15,767 bases of DNA from contig JBNJGO010000019.1 in NCBI GenBank assembly GCA_051819745.1, positions 1-15,767 of the forward strand, written 5' to 3'. Both the position numbers and the translations under genes were made by a program. This DNA comes from SKGA01 sp051819745 (GTDB lineage: Archaea > Nanobdellota > Nanobdellia > Woesearchaeales > SKGA01). Below the pieces are notes generated by a model. That model was not told the DNA's origin and made no database searches. It was given only the letters and a program-made list of their open reading frames with translations. Positions 6,663 through 13,987 of this stretch are shown here, one piece after another (positions within the stretch are counted from its first letter, which is position 1; every line of letters starts with the position of its first letter).

Positions 6663-7607
6663 ATGAGAATACCTATTAAAAATACTATCGCACTAGCCCC
6701 TATGGCAGGCGTCACAGATCCCGCCTTCAGATCGTTATGTGCAGAGTTCGGAGCAGACATGACAGTTACAGAACTTAAAAGCGATCGAGCAATATTATTC
6801 TCCTCTCAAAGCGATCAAGACATGTATAAGACTGATTTTGAAAATATATTCGGCATCCAATTATTTGGTAATAATCCTGTAACAATGGCTCGTTCGGCAA
6901 AAAAAATCGAAGATAATTGCGATTTTATAGATATTAACATGGGATGTCCATCACCAAAAATAATGCGTACTCAAGCAGGTAGTGCACTTCTTAAGTCTCC
7001 ACTGCAAGCTAGAGCTATTGTTCGCGAAGTCAAAAAAGCAGTTTCTATTCCTGTTAGCGTAAAATTACGAACAGGGATCACCACTCCTGATTGGAATTTC
7101 AAGACAGCCATCTCGTGTCAAGAAGGCGGGGCTGATTGGATAACGATTCACGGACGAACAACAACAATGGGTTATTCAGGAAGTGCTGATTGGACCTACA
7201 ATAAAAAATTAGCTCAACAACTAGACATTCCTGTAATTGGTAATGGCGATATACGATCTTCGCATCAAGCAATATCTCACCTCAGTAGAGATATATCTGG
7301 AATTGCAGTTGGAAGACATGCTATGGGAAATCCATGGATTTTTTCTCAAATAAAACAAGCCATCCATAATAAGACCATAACTTCACCTTCCTTTTCTAAT
7401 CGTTTCGAGGTATTCTTTAAATATTTGAAACGAGCAAAAGAGCACAACACTTCATTACTTTATCAAAAGCTACAAGCACAACATTTTTTTAAGGGAATAT
7501 CTCATTCTGCACGATTTCGAAAAGAAATATCTTTAGTTAAAAGTTCTCGAGAATTAAAAGAGACCACCAACTCTTTTCGAAAGCGAATTGAAGATAAAAA
7601 CCGTTGA
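6663..7607 (+). CDS. dus: tRNA-dihydrouridine synthase
   Basis: FMN-dependent enzyme that reduces uridines in the D-loop of tRNA using NAD(P)H. The 314-residue protein has the usual TIM-barrel motifs: LAPMAGVTDPAFR at 11-23, INMGCPSPKI at 91-100 with the catalytic cysteine C95, VKLRTG at 133-138, the FMN-phosphate region IHGRT at 162-166, GNGDI at 193-197, and VGRHAMGNPWIF at 217-228. A basic C-terminal helical region (about 235-314) is expected to help bind tRNA. Length is normal for the family. The exact uridine targeted cannot be read from sequence. It starts at the first ATG after the divergent gap and has no clear ribosome binding site; a weak AT-rich element about 25 bases upstream would fit a leaderless mRNA. 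It does not appear functionally tied to its neighbours. Confidence 0.95.
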   Translation: MRIPIKNTIALAPMAGVTDPAFRSLCAEFGADMTVTELKSDRAILFSSQSDQDMYKTDFENIFGIQLFGNNPVTMARSAKKIEDNCDFIDINMGCPSPKIMRTQAGSALLKSPLQARAIVREVKKAVSIPVSVKLRTGITTPDWNFKTAISCQEGGADWITIHGRTTTMGYSGSADWTYNKKLAQQLDIPVIGNGDIRSSHQAISHLSRDISGIAVGRHAMGNPWIFSQIKQAIHNKTITSPSFSNRFEVFFKYLKRAKEHNTSLLYQKLQAQHFFKGISHSARFRKEISLVKSSRELKETTNSFRKRIEDKNR

Positions 7608-7775
7608 AAACAACCATTGAAAAAGGGTTTATTTTAAGAGAACGTTTCAGGAAAAAAATAATAAAATATAAATGTACAATAATACAATATGTTCATTTTT
7701 AACAGAGCCCACAACACATACATTTAATAACAACACCCATTCAAAATAACACATTACTATAACGAGATATTATCT

Positions 7776-8477
7776 ATGAAAAACACTATAAATATTATTG
7801 CAGGGATTGATGAAGCAGGACGAGGACCAGTTCTTGGACCAATGGGACTTGCAATTACTGGATGCGAGCAAAAAATAATACCTATTCTTAACAAAGCAGG
7901 AGTTAAGGATTCTAAGCAAATCCCTTCAAGAAAACGAATACAGTTGTCGAGACTTATCCGGAGATCTTGCTATCATGCATTTACAAGAATCCCTCCACAA
8001 AAAATTGATAGTGCAGTTAAAGGAGATCACACCAGCATCACAACACTCGAAGCTAAAGAATCAGCAAAACTGATCGTGAGATTACATAAGAAACTTTCTT
8101 CAAAAGAACAGATTTCAACCATTTATATCGATCTTCCTTCTAAAAACGATCAATCATACATCGCTCTTATCAGATCATTTCTTCCAAAATCATTACAGGA
8201 AGTTCATATCATTGCAGAACATAAGGCCGATGAAAACTATATTCCCGTATCCTCAGCTTCGATTTTAGCAAAAATCGCTCGAGATAGCGCTATACGAAGT
8301 TTTGAAAAAAATCAAGACGTTATGGTTGGTTCGGGTTATCCTTCAGATCCAGTTACAAAAAAAGCCCTAAGACAACATCTTAGTTTGTTTGAAAAAGAAA
8401 AGTTTGTTAGAACATCATGGAAAACAGTCCACAATCTTAAGCGAGAACAGGAACAAACGTCTATTTCAGAGTATTGA
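7776..8477 (+). CDS. rnhB: Ribonuclease HII
   Basis: Endonuclease that cleaves the RNA strand of RNA-DNA hybrids and cuts at single ribonucleotides in DNA. The 233-residue protein carries the metal-binding residues D12 and E13 in GIDEAGRGPVLGP (10-22), D119 in IYIDLPS, and D152 in EHKADENY, plus the DSK motif at 45-47 and GSGYPSDP at 185-192. The motif details (GPVLGP, EHKADENY, SSASILAKIARD, GYPSDP) follow archaeal rather than bacterial RNase HII and are the best evidence in the window for an archaeal genome. Length is typical. It is a single gene, 168 bases after the dihydrouridine synthase gene and followed by an A-rich spacer. Confidence 0.96.
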   Translation: MKNTINIIAGIDEAGRGPVLGPMGLAITGCEQKIIPILNKAGVKDSKQIPSRKRIQLSRLIRRSCYHAFTRIPPQKIDSAVKGDHTSITTLEAKESAKLIVRLHKKLSSKEQISTIYIDLPSKNDQSYIALIRSFLPKSLQEVHIIAEHKADENYIPVSSASILAKIARDSAIRSFEKNQDVMVGSGYPSDPVTKKALRQHLSLFEKEKFVRTSWKTVHNLKREQEQTSISEY

Positions 8478-8739
8478 ATGTTCATCTAAATCACAATAAA
8501 AATCGAAACATAAAGATTCGTTTTGAATATCAGACAATCAATTATTAATCAGCATTAATAAAAACAGTATAAAAACATCATAATAACTATACATAAGAAT
8601 AAGAAATAACAAGAAACAAAAAAAAGTATAACCAACCACATACGATCAAAAAAAACTCGAACAAAAAATAATCCAACAAGTTACCCAACAAAAATAAAAA
8701 AACAAAGTTTTTTAAATTATTGAATAATAAAGAACATAT
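8478..8739. other. A-rich, G-poor intergenic spacer upstream of the hydrogenase operon
   Basis: This is the longest gene-free stretch (262 bases). In 8581-8700 about 75 of 120 plus-strand bases are A and only 7 are G, so an RNA read from it would have almost no structure. I see no ORF, RNA gene or convincing hairpin. The right end holds a TATA-like box for the hydrogenase operon; the rest may be the 3' end region of the RNase HII transcript or a regulatory region. Confidence 0.6.
8708..8717 (+). promoter_or_regulatory. TATA box of the hydrogenase operon
   Basis: TTTTTTAAAT is centred about 27 bases before the first base of the ATG at 8740, the normal archaeal distance from TATA box to transcription start. 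No ribosome binding site precedes that ATG. Both facts predict a leaderless mRNA beginning at or next to the start codon. Confidence 0.5.
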
Positions 8740-9348
8740 ATGGTTTTGTTAAAGAAGGTGAGTTTGCGAGAACAAACATATTATTTTCTACTCCATCGAA
8801 AAAAAGAAGGTCAAGGAGTTAAAGAATTCACAAAATATGTTGGCAAGAAAAAACCATCACAACAGGAACTTAAAGATCTTAAACAATCATTTCTTTCAAG
8901 TATAAATTCAAAAAAACATGATATGCTTAACACCCCAAAAACTATTGTTGAAGAGCTTCAAAAAGCTCAAGAGAAAAAAGAGTATATTTCTCAAGAAGAT
9001 ATCATCAAGATTTCAAAAGAACATTCTATACCTGCTATAAAAATCGTGGAAACAGCAACGTTTTATTCACAATTTAATTTTAAAAAACCAGGAAAACACG
9101 TCATAAAAGTGTGCGATGGAACTGCATGTCATGTTAAACGATCACATGAATTAATTCATTATCTTGAAAAACAATTAGGGATACATCAAGGACAAACAAC
9201 CCCTGATAATCTCATCACATTGCAAACAGTTCATTGTATTGGAGCTTGTGCGAAAGCACCTGCGATGATGGTTGATGATAAAGTGTATGGTAATCTTAAT
9301 CCCGTAAAAATTTCAAAGATAGTAAATACTATCAAAGAACAAGAATAA
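8740..9348 (+). CDS. hydC: NADH-linked [FeFe] hydrogenase, NuoE-like [2Fe-2S] subunit with extra N-terminal domain
   Basis: Small electron-carrying subunit of a HydABC-type hydrogenase, homologous to NuoE of complex I. From about residue 64 the 202-residue protein follows the family: a helical bundle ending in VETATFYSQFNF (103-114), then a thioredoxin-like domain holding one [2Fe-2S] cluster through C125, C130, C166 and C170 (C-x4-C and C-x3-C, in CDGTAC and CIGAC). Residues 1-63 are extra: a basic strand-rich stretch with YYFLLHRKKEG and KYVGKKKPSQQELKDL. I do not know this arrangement in HydC/NuoE proteins; the stretch resembles a short module I associate with N-termini of other archaeal proteins (inference). 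First gene of the operon, 30 bases before the flavin subunit. Confidence 0.9.
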   Translation: MVLLKKVSLREQTYYFLLHRKKEGQGVKEFTKYVGKKKPSQQELKDLKQSFLSSINSKKHDMLNTPKTIVEELQKAQEKKEYISQEDIIKISKEHSIPAIKIVETATFYSQFNFKKPGKHVIKVCDGTACHVKRSHELIHYLEKQLGIHQGQTTPDNLITLQTVHCIGACAKAPAMMVDDKVYGNLNPVKISKIVNTIKEQE

Positions 9349-9378
9349 CAACACCATAATACTATTTAGGTAAACAGT

Positions 9379-11157
9379 ATGACTTCAACAATAAAAACTC
9401 CTTTAGATAACGATCGGATCACAGTTGGACTTGCTACATGCGGACAATCGGCAGGAGCACTTCCTGTTTTCCAAAAGCTTGAGAAAGCAAGAAAGGAAGG
9501 ACGCATTAATCTTCCTGTCATGAAAACTGGTTGTATTGGAATGTGTTATAAAGAACCTATTGTAACAGTACATCATAATGGACGTACCGAAATATATGGT
9601 GATGTTACTGAAGAACAAGTTGAGGTTCTCATTGAAAGTATTGCTTCAAACAAGGTTTGTGAAAAATTATTTCTCACCACTAATGTGAATAATCTGGAGT
9701 TCTATAAAAAACAACATCGCATGGTTCTTTCTAATTGTGGGATTATAGATCCGGCTTCCATAGAACAATACGAACAAGTAGGTGGTTTTAGGGGATTACA
9801 ACGCGCTTTGAATATGAGTCGACAATCTGTTGTTGATGAAATCAAAAAAGCAGGTCTTCGAGGGCGTGGAGGTGCAGGATTTCCAACTGCTAAAAAATGG
9901 AGTTTTATCACTTCAAAACAAGGAGAAAAATATCTTGTTTGCAATGGTGATGAAGGTGATCCTGGAGCTTTTATGAATCGAACATTAATGGAAAGCGATC
10001 CGTATCGCGTTATTGAAGGTATGTGTATCGGCGCGTATGCTGTTGGTGCTAAAAAAGGAATTATCTATACGAGAGCAGAGTATCCTCTCGCCGTAAAGAC
10101 ACTTAAGACTGCAATTACAAAAGCAAAAAAGAAAGGATATGTTGGAAAGAGTATTTGTGGAAATAAGAATGTTGATTTTGATATTATCATCAGAGAAGGT
10201 GCGGGAGCATATGTTTGTGGAGAAGAGACTGCACTTCTTGAAAGCATCGAGGGAAAACGAGGAACTCCAAAACCAAGACCACCCTATCCTGCTCAAAGGG
10301 GATTATACGACTATCCGACTGTCGTAAATAATGTTGGAACGTGGAGTCATGTTACTGAAATTCTAAAAATTGGCGCTGACAAGTATGATCAAATAGGATC
10401 TAGCGCTACTCGCGGAACTAAAATTTTATGCTTGAGTGGAAAAATAAGACGAACTGGAGTTATAGAAGTTCCTTTTGGAATTACACTCAAAGAAATTATT
10501 CATGATATTGGCGGTGGAACCCCTCAGGGACAAACATTCAAAGCATTATTTCCGGGAGGTCCTGCAGGTGGTTGTATTGTCAAGAAAGATTTGGACCAGT
10601 CATTAGATTATGAATCTATGAAAAAATTAGGTACTATAATGGGTTCAGGAAGTTTTATTATTACAAGCAATACTTCATGTATGGTTAACATGGCTCGTTA
10701 TTTCTTGTCATTTACAACACAAGAGAGTTGCGGAAAATGCACTCCTTGTCGTGAGGGAACGACTCGTCTTCTTGAATTACTCACCAAAATAACCAAAGGC
10801 GTTGGTGTTGAAAAAGACATCGAGGATATTCGTGAACTTGCTGAATATATCAGTAGAAATGCACTTTGTGGACTTGGTCAATTCGCTCCAAATCCAGTAC
10901 TATCAACCATCAGACATTTCAAAAAAGAATATGTGGCTCATGTTTCCAAGAAAGAATGTCCTGCTCGAGTGTGTGAAAATCTCATTCATTATACTATTAC
11001 AGATAAATGTGTCGGTTGCGGTAATTGTGCAAGACATTGTCCGGTAGGAGCTATTTCCGGCGAGTTAAAAAAAAGATACGTGATCGATCAGGATACATGT
11101 ATTAAATGCGGAAAATGCATGGAAAATTGTGCGTTTGATGCTATCATAAAACAATAG
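9379..11157 (+). CDS. hydB: NADH-linked [FeFe] hydrogenase, NuoF-like flavin subunit
   Basis: The 592-residue NAD(H)-oxidising subunit. Domains in order: an N-terminal thioredoxin-like region with C21, C52 and C56 (TGCIGMC); the NuoF FMN/NAD fold with GLRGRGGAGFPTAKKW (159-174), CNGDEGDPGAF (188-198) and EGAGAYVCGEETALLESIEG (273-292); a soluble-ligand-binding-like domain (about 350-400); the NuoF [4Fe-4S] site SCGKCTPCREG (C451, C454, C457) with C497; an ECPARVC motif (C527, C532); and a C-terminal ferredoxin domain with two [4Fe-4S] sites (C544/C547/C550/C554 and C574/C577/C580/C584). This layout is that of HydB/HndC in trimeric, often electron-bifurcating hydrogenases. Whether this enzyme bifurcates between NADH and ferredoxin or uses NADH alone cannot be told from sequence. 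An AGGTAA site lies 5-6 bases before the start. The next gene follows after 4 bases. Confidence 0.95.
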   Translation: MTSTIKTPLDNDRITVGLATCGQSAGALPVFQKLEKARKEGRINLPVMKTGCIGMCYKEPIVTVHHNGRTEIYGDVTEEQVEVLIESIASNKVCEKLFLTTNVNNLEFYKKQHRMVLSNCGIIDPASIEQYEQVGGFRGLQRALNMSRQSVVDEIKKAGLRGRGGAGFPTAKKWSFITSKQGEKYLVCNGDEGDPGAFMNRTLMESDPYRVIEGMCIGAYAVGAKKGIIYTRAEYPLAVKTLKTAITKAKKKGYVGKSICGNKNVDFDIIIREGAGAYVCGEETALLESIEGKRGTPKPRPPYPAQRGLYDYPTVVNNVGTWSHVTEILKIGADKYDQIGSSATRGTKILCLSGKIRRTGVIEVPFGITLKEIIHDIGGGTPQGQTFKALFPGGPAGGCIVKKDLDQSLDYESMKKLGTIMGSGSFIITSNTSCMVNMARYFLSFTTQESCGKCTPCREGTTRLLELLTKITKGVGVEKDIEDIRELAEYISRNALCGLGQFAPNPVLSTIRHFKKEYVAHVSKKECPARVCENLIHYTITDKCVGCGNCARHCPVGAISGELKKRYVIDQDTCIKCGKCMENCAFDAIIKQ

Positions 11158-11161
11158 GAAA

Positions 11162-12907
11162 ATGACATCTACGACTAAAAAAAGGACTTCGTCTCAAAAA
11201 ATACCTTTTACGATTAATGATATTCCTGTAGAGGGTAAGCCCGGTGAAAAAATTATTGATACTGCTAAACGATATGGCATTGACATTCCTCATCTATGCA
11301 TGCATCCTCGTCTCAAAAGGATCGGATCATGCAGGATGTGTATTGTTGACATCCAAGGTTTGCCAAAACCCGTTACGTCATGTACAACACCTATTCGTGA
11401 AGGAATGGTTGTTCAAACACACACTGCAGGCGTACTCCATGATCGTAGAGAAACATTAAAACTTATTCTTGCTAATCATGATTATAGTTGTGTTTCGTGT
11501 TCTCAAAATCTTGATTGTAAGCTTCAAACATATGCTCATGATTTGGGCTTGAAAGAGATTCCTTTTAAGGATGGTAAAAAAAGAGAGTGGGAACTTGATC
11601 ATTCGAGTGTTTCTATAAAGCGTGACACGAGCAAGTGTATTTTATGTCAGCGTTGTGTTAGGATTTGTCAAGATATTCAAACGGTTAATGCTATTGGTAT
11701 TCAGAACAGAGGATTTGATAGCAAGATAGCACCTCCTTTATCGTTGAATATGAAAGAGAGTTCTTGTGTTAATTGCGGTCAGTGTGTTATTGCTTGTCCA
11801 ACGGGTGCTCTTAGTGAACATAGTGATATTGATACTGCAATAAACGTTCTTCGTGATAAGAAAAAACATCTTATTGTTCAAACAGCTCCTTCAATCAGAG
11901 CAGCACTTGGAGAAGAATTTGGCTTGAAACCAGGAACTCCTGTTACTGGAAAGATGGTTTCTGCCTTACGAGAACTGGGTTTTGATGAAGTCTTTGACAC
12001 AGATATGGCTGCAGATATTACTATCATGGAAGAAGCGACTGAATTTTTGAAGCGATTCAAAACAAAGAAGAATCTTCCTCTCATAACAACGTGTTGTCCA
12101 GCATGGGTGAAGTTTGGCGAACAGTTCTTTTTTGAAGAATTAAAGCACATGTCAACGTGTAAGAGCCCTCAGGCGATGATGGGTTCTCTTGTTAAGAAGT
12201 ATTATGCTAAGAAAAAAAATATTGATCCTGAAGATATTGTCATGGTCGATATCATGCCTTGTACTGCAAAAAAGTTCGAAATCAAGCGTGATGAATTAGA
12301 AGGAGATACTGATATTGTTCTTACAACGGTAGAATTGGCTCGATTGATAAAACTTTTTGATATTGATTTTCACAAGCTTCCCGAAGGAACATTTGATAAT
12401 CCGCTCGGTTTGAGCTCCGGAGCAGGAGATATTTTTGGTCGTAGCGGTGGAGTGATGGAAGCTGCACTTAGAACTGCCTGCGATATGGGTTCTGGAAAGA
12501 ATCTTCGAAATATCGAATATAAGTCTATTCGTGGACGTGAGACGTTCAAAGAAGGCAGTGTTAGAGTGAATGGCGAACAAGTTAATGTTGCTGTAGTGCA
12601 CACGCTTGGCGAAGCAAGAAAAATAATGGAGCAAATCCAGACTGGAACTTGCCCATATCATTTTGTTGAAATAATGGCTTGTTATGGTGGTTGTATTGGT
12701 GGCGGCGGACAACCAAAATATGAGGATGATAATGTTATTACAGCACGAGCTCGCGCGTTAGATAAGGAAGATAAGAGTAAAAAAATTCGAAAATCCCATA
12801 AGAATCCTGCCGTGTTGAAACTATACAAAGAGTATATTGGAAAGCCCGGTGGAGAGAGAGCTCATAAACTACTACACACCCATTATGTCGAGCGAGAATT
12901 CTTGTAA
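11162..12907 (+). CDS. hydA: [FeFe] hydrogenase catalytic subunit HydA
   Basis: Makes or oxidises H2 at the H-cluster. The 581-residue protein has an N-terminal [2Fe-2S] domain (C46, C57, C60, C74), a His-ligated [4Fe-4S] site (H106, C110, C113, C119), two ferredoxin-type [4Fe-4S] sites (C159/C162/C165/C169 and C202/C205/C208/C212), the H domain, and a C-terminal small-subunit-like tail (about 525-581, ending HTHYVEREFL). H-cluster motifs are complete: TTCCPAW (309-315; C311 the likely proton-relay cysteine, C312 a ligand), MPCTAKKFE (366-374; C367, K370, E373), and MACYGGCIGGGGQP (505-518; C507, C511). This is the M3-type architecture of trimeric NAD-linked enzymes. Two positions differ from the common motif: Thr instead of Ser before C311, and Tyr instead of Pro after C507. 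The maturases HydE, HydF and HydG are not in this window. Confidence 0.96.
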   Translation: MTSTTKKRTSSQKIPFTINDIPVEGKPGEKIIDTAKRYGIDIPHLCMHPRLKRIGSCRMCIVDIQGLPKPVTSCTTPIREGMVVQTHTAGVLHDRRETLKLILANHDYSCVSCSQNLDCKLQTYAHDLGLKEIPFKDGKKREWELDHSSVSIKRDTSKCILCQRCVRICQDIQTVNAIGIQNRGFDSKIAPPLSLNMKESSCVNCGQCVIACPTGALSEHSDIDTAINVLRDKKKHLIVQTAPSIRAALGEEFGLKPGTPVTGKMVSALRELGFDEVFDTDMAADITIMEEATEFLKRFKTKKNLPLITTCCPAWVKFGEQFFFEELKHMSTCKSPQAMMGSLVKKYYAKKKNIDPEDIVMVDIMPCTAKKFEIKRDELEGDTDIVLTTVELARLIKLFDIDFHKLPEGTFDNPLGLSSGAGDIFGRSGGVMEAALRTACDMGSGKNLRNIEYKSIRGRETFKEGSVRVNGEQVNVAVVHTLGEARKIMEQIQTGTCPYHFVEIMACYGGCIGGGGQPKYEDDNVITARARALDKEDKSKKIRKSHKNPAVLKLYKEYIGKPGGERAHKLLHTHYVEREFL

Positions 12908-12953
12908 GTGATTATTCTTATAACAAGAAGAAAAAAGCAAAAATATATCGTAA

Positions 12954-12962
12954 TATTTATAT
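12954..12962 (+). promoter_or_regulatory. TATA box of the pta-ackA operon
   Basis: TATTTATAT lies in the 80-base gap after hydA, centred about 30 bases before the ATG at 12988. That predicts a separate promoter and a leaderless or nearly leaderless pta mRNA; no ribosome binding site is seen before this ATG. A second AT-rich candidate lies at about 12939-12949. Confidence 0.45.
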
Positions 12963-12987
12963 CTGCGATTATGTTGTCAAACAGTAT

Positions 12988-13986
12988 ATGACACTCATCG
13001 AATCAATAAAAAAACAAGTTAAGAAAGAATCTAAAACAATCGTGTTTCCGGAAGGAAACGATTCAAGAATTATCAAAGCAGTCCATCGTCTTCTCGGCGA
13101 AGGAATTTGTGAGGTTGTGCTTCTTGGAGATGTTGAGGATATAACTTCTAAGGCGAGAACATTAGGATGTATTATTTCTAAAGCTACAATAATTGATTAT
13201 CAATCAGATCTCGACCGTAAAGAAAAATATGCTCAAACGCTTGCTATGATCCGAAAAAATAAGGGAATGACTGTTTCCAGGGCGAGAGAGTTACTTTCAG
13301 AACCGAACTATTTTGGGGTTATGATGGTACAAACAGGTGATGCTGATGGGATGGTGAGTGGGGCTCAAGGAACTACAGCTAAAACACTTCGTCCAGCACT
13401 TCAGATTATCGGCACTAAATCAGAGGTTTCTCTTGCTTCAAGTTATTTTATCATGATAGCACCTCATAGTATTGACGAGCATAATAAGAATAAATTGTTT
13501 TTCTTTGCAGATTGCGGTTTTGTTATTGATCCCAGCGCTCAAGAACTCGCAGATATTGGTTTTGAAACTGCAAAATCAGCAAAATCATTTGGCATTGATC
13601 CAAAGGTTGGTTTTCTTTCATTCTCAACAAAATCAAGCGCATCTCATGAAAGTTTACACAAGGTCGTTGAAGCAACCAGTATTTTTAAGAAGAAAGCACC
13701 TGATATTCCTTCTGATGGAGAGTTACAACTTGACGCGGCAATCATTCCAGAGGTTTGTAATCGAAAGTGCAAACAATCACCTTTAAAAGGAGATGCTAAT
13801 ATACTTATCTTTCCCGATCTTAATTCGGGTAATATCGCATACAAGCTAGTTCAACGATTTGGTCATGTGAAAGCCATAGGACCTCTCATTCAAGGACTTA
13901 ACAAACCAGTTAATGATTTGAGCAGGGGTTGTGGTGTTGAAGATATCGTTGATACAGCTATAATAACTGCTCAGGAGGCAAGATAG
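12988..13986 (+). CDS. pta: Phosphate acetyltransferase
   Basis: Converts acetyl-CoA and phosphate to acetyl phosphate and CoA, the first step of the Pta-AckA acetate pathway. The 332-residue protein is the short, single-domain form (PTA_PTB family) without an N-terminal DRTGG domain. Visible family motifs are IVFPEGNDSRI (18-28), ADGMVSGAQGTTAKTLRPA (119-137), DGELQLDAAIIPEV (243-256), GDANILIFPDLNSGNIAYKL (268-287) and GPLIQGLNKPVNDLSRG (298-314). Length is typical of this form, and no key block is missing. The acetate kinase gene begins 1 base after its stop, so the two are one transcription unit. Pta is common in bacteria; in archaea it is known mainly from Methanosarcina, while most acetate-forming archaea use an ADP-forming acetyl-CoA synthetase instead. 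Transfer from bacteria is therefore likely (inference). Confidence 0.95.
   Translation: MTLIESIKKQVKKESKTIVFPEGNDSRIIKAVHRLLGEGICEVVLLGDVEDITSKARTLGCIISKATIIDYQSDLDRKEKYAQTLAMIRKNKGMTVSRARELLSEPNYFGVMMVQTGDADGMVSGAQGTTAKTLRPALQIIGTKSEVSLASSYFIMIAPHSIDEHNKNKLFFFADCGFVIDPSAQELADIGFETAKSAKSFGIDPKVGFLSFSTKSSASHESLHKVVEATSIFKKKAPDIPSDGELQLDAAIIPEVCNRKCKQSPLKGDANILIFPDLNSGNIAYKLVQRFGHVKAIGPLIQGLNKPVNDLSRGCGVEDIVDTAIITAQEAR
13973..13978 (+). promoter_or_regulatory. Ribosome binding site AGGAGG for ackA
   Basis: AGGAGG inside the last codons of pta lies 9 bases before the ackA ATG at 13988. It is the strongest Shine-Dalgarno match in the window and suits an internal gene of an operon, unlike the leaderless-looking first genes. 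Confidence 0.65.
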
Positions 13987-13987
13987 T

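Noticed and set aside
9379..12907. Complex I fragment (NuoE/NuoF/NuoG) rather than a hydrogenase
   Set aside because: The third protein has complete H-cluster motifs with all four cysteine ligands, which NuoG lacks, and the NuoF-like protein has the extra C-terminal two-cluster ferredoxin domain typical of HydB.
12915..12929. Small hairpin TTCTT-ATAAC-AAGAA after hydA as a terminator
   Set aside because: The stem is only 5 AT-rich base pairs and is not followed by a T-tract; archaeal termination usually relies on T-rich runs. Chance in AT-rich DNA is likely.
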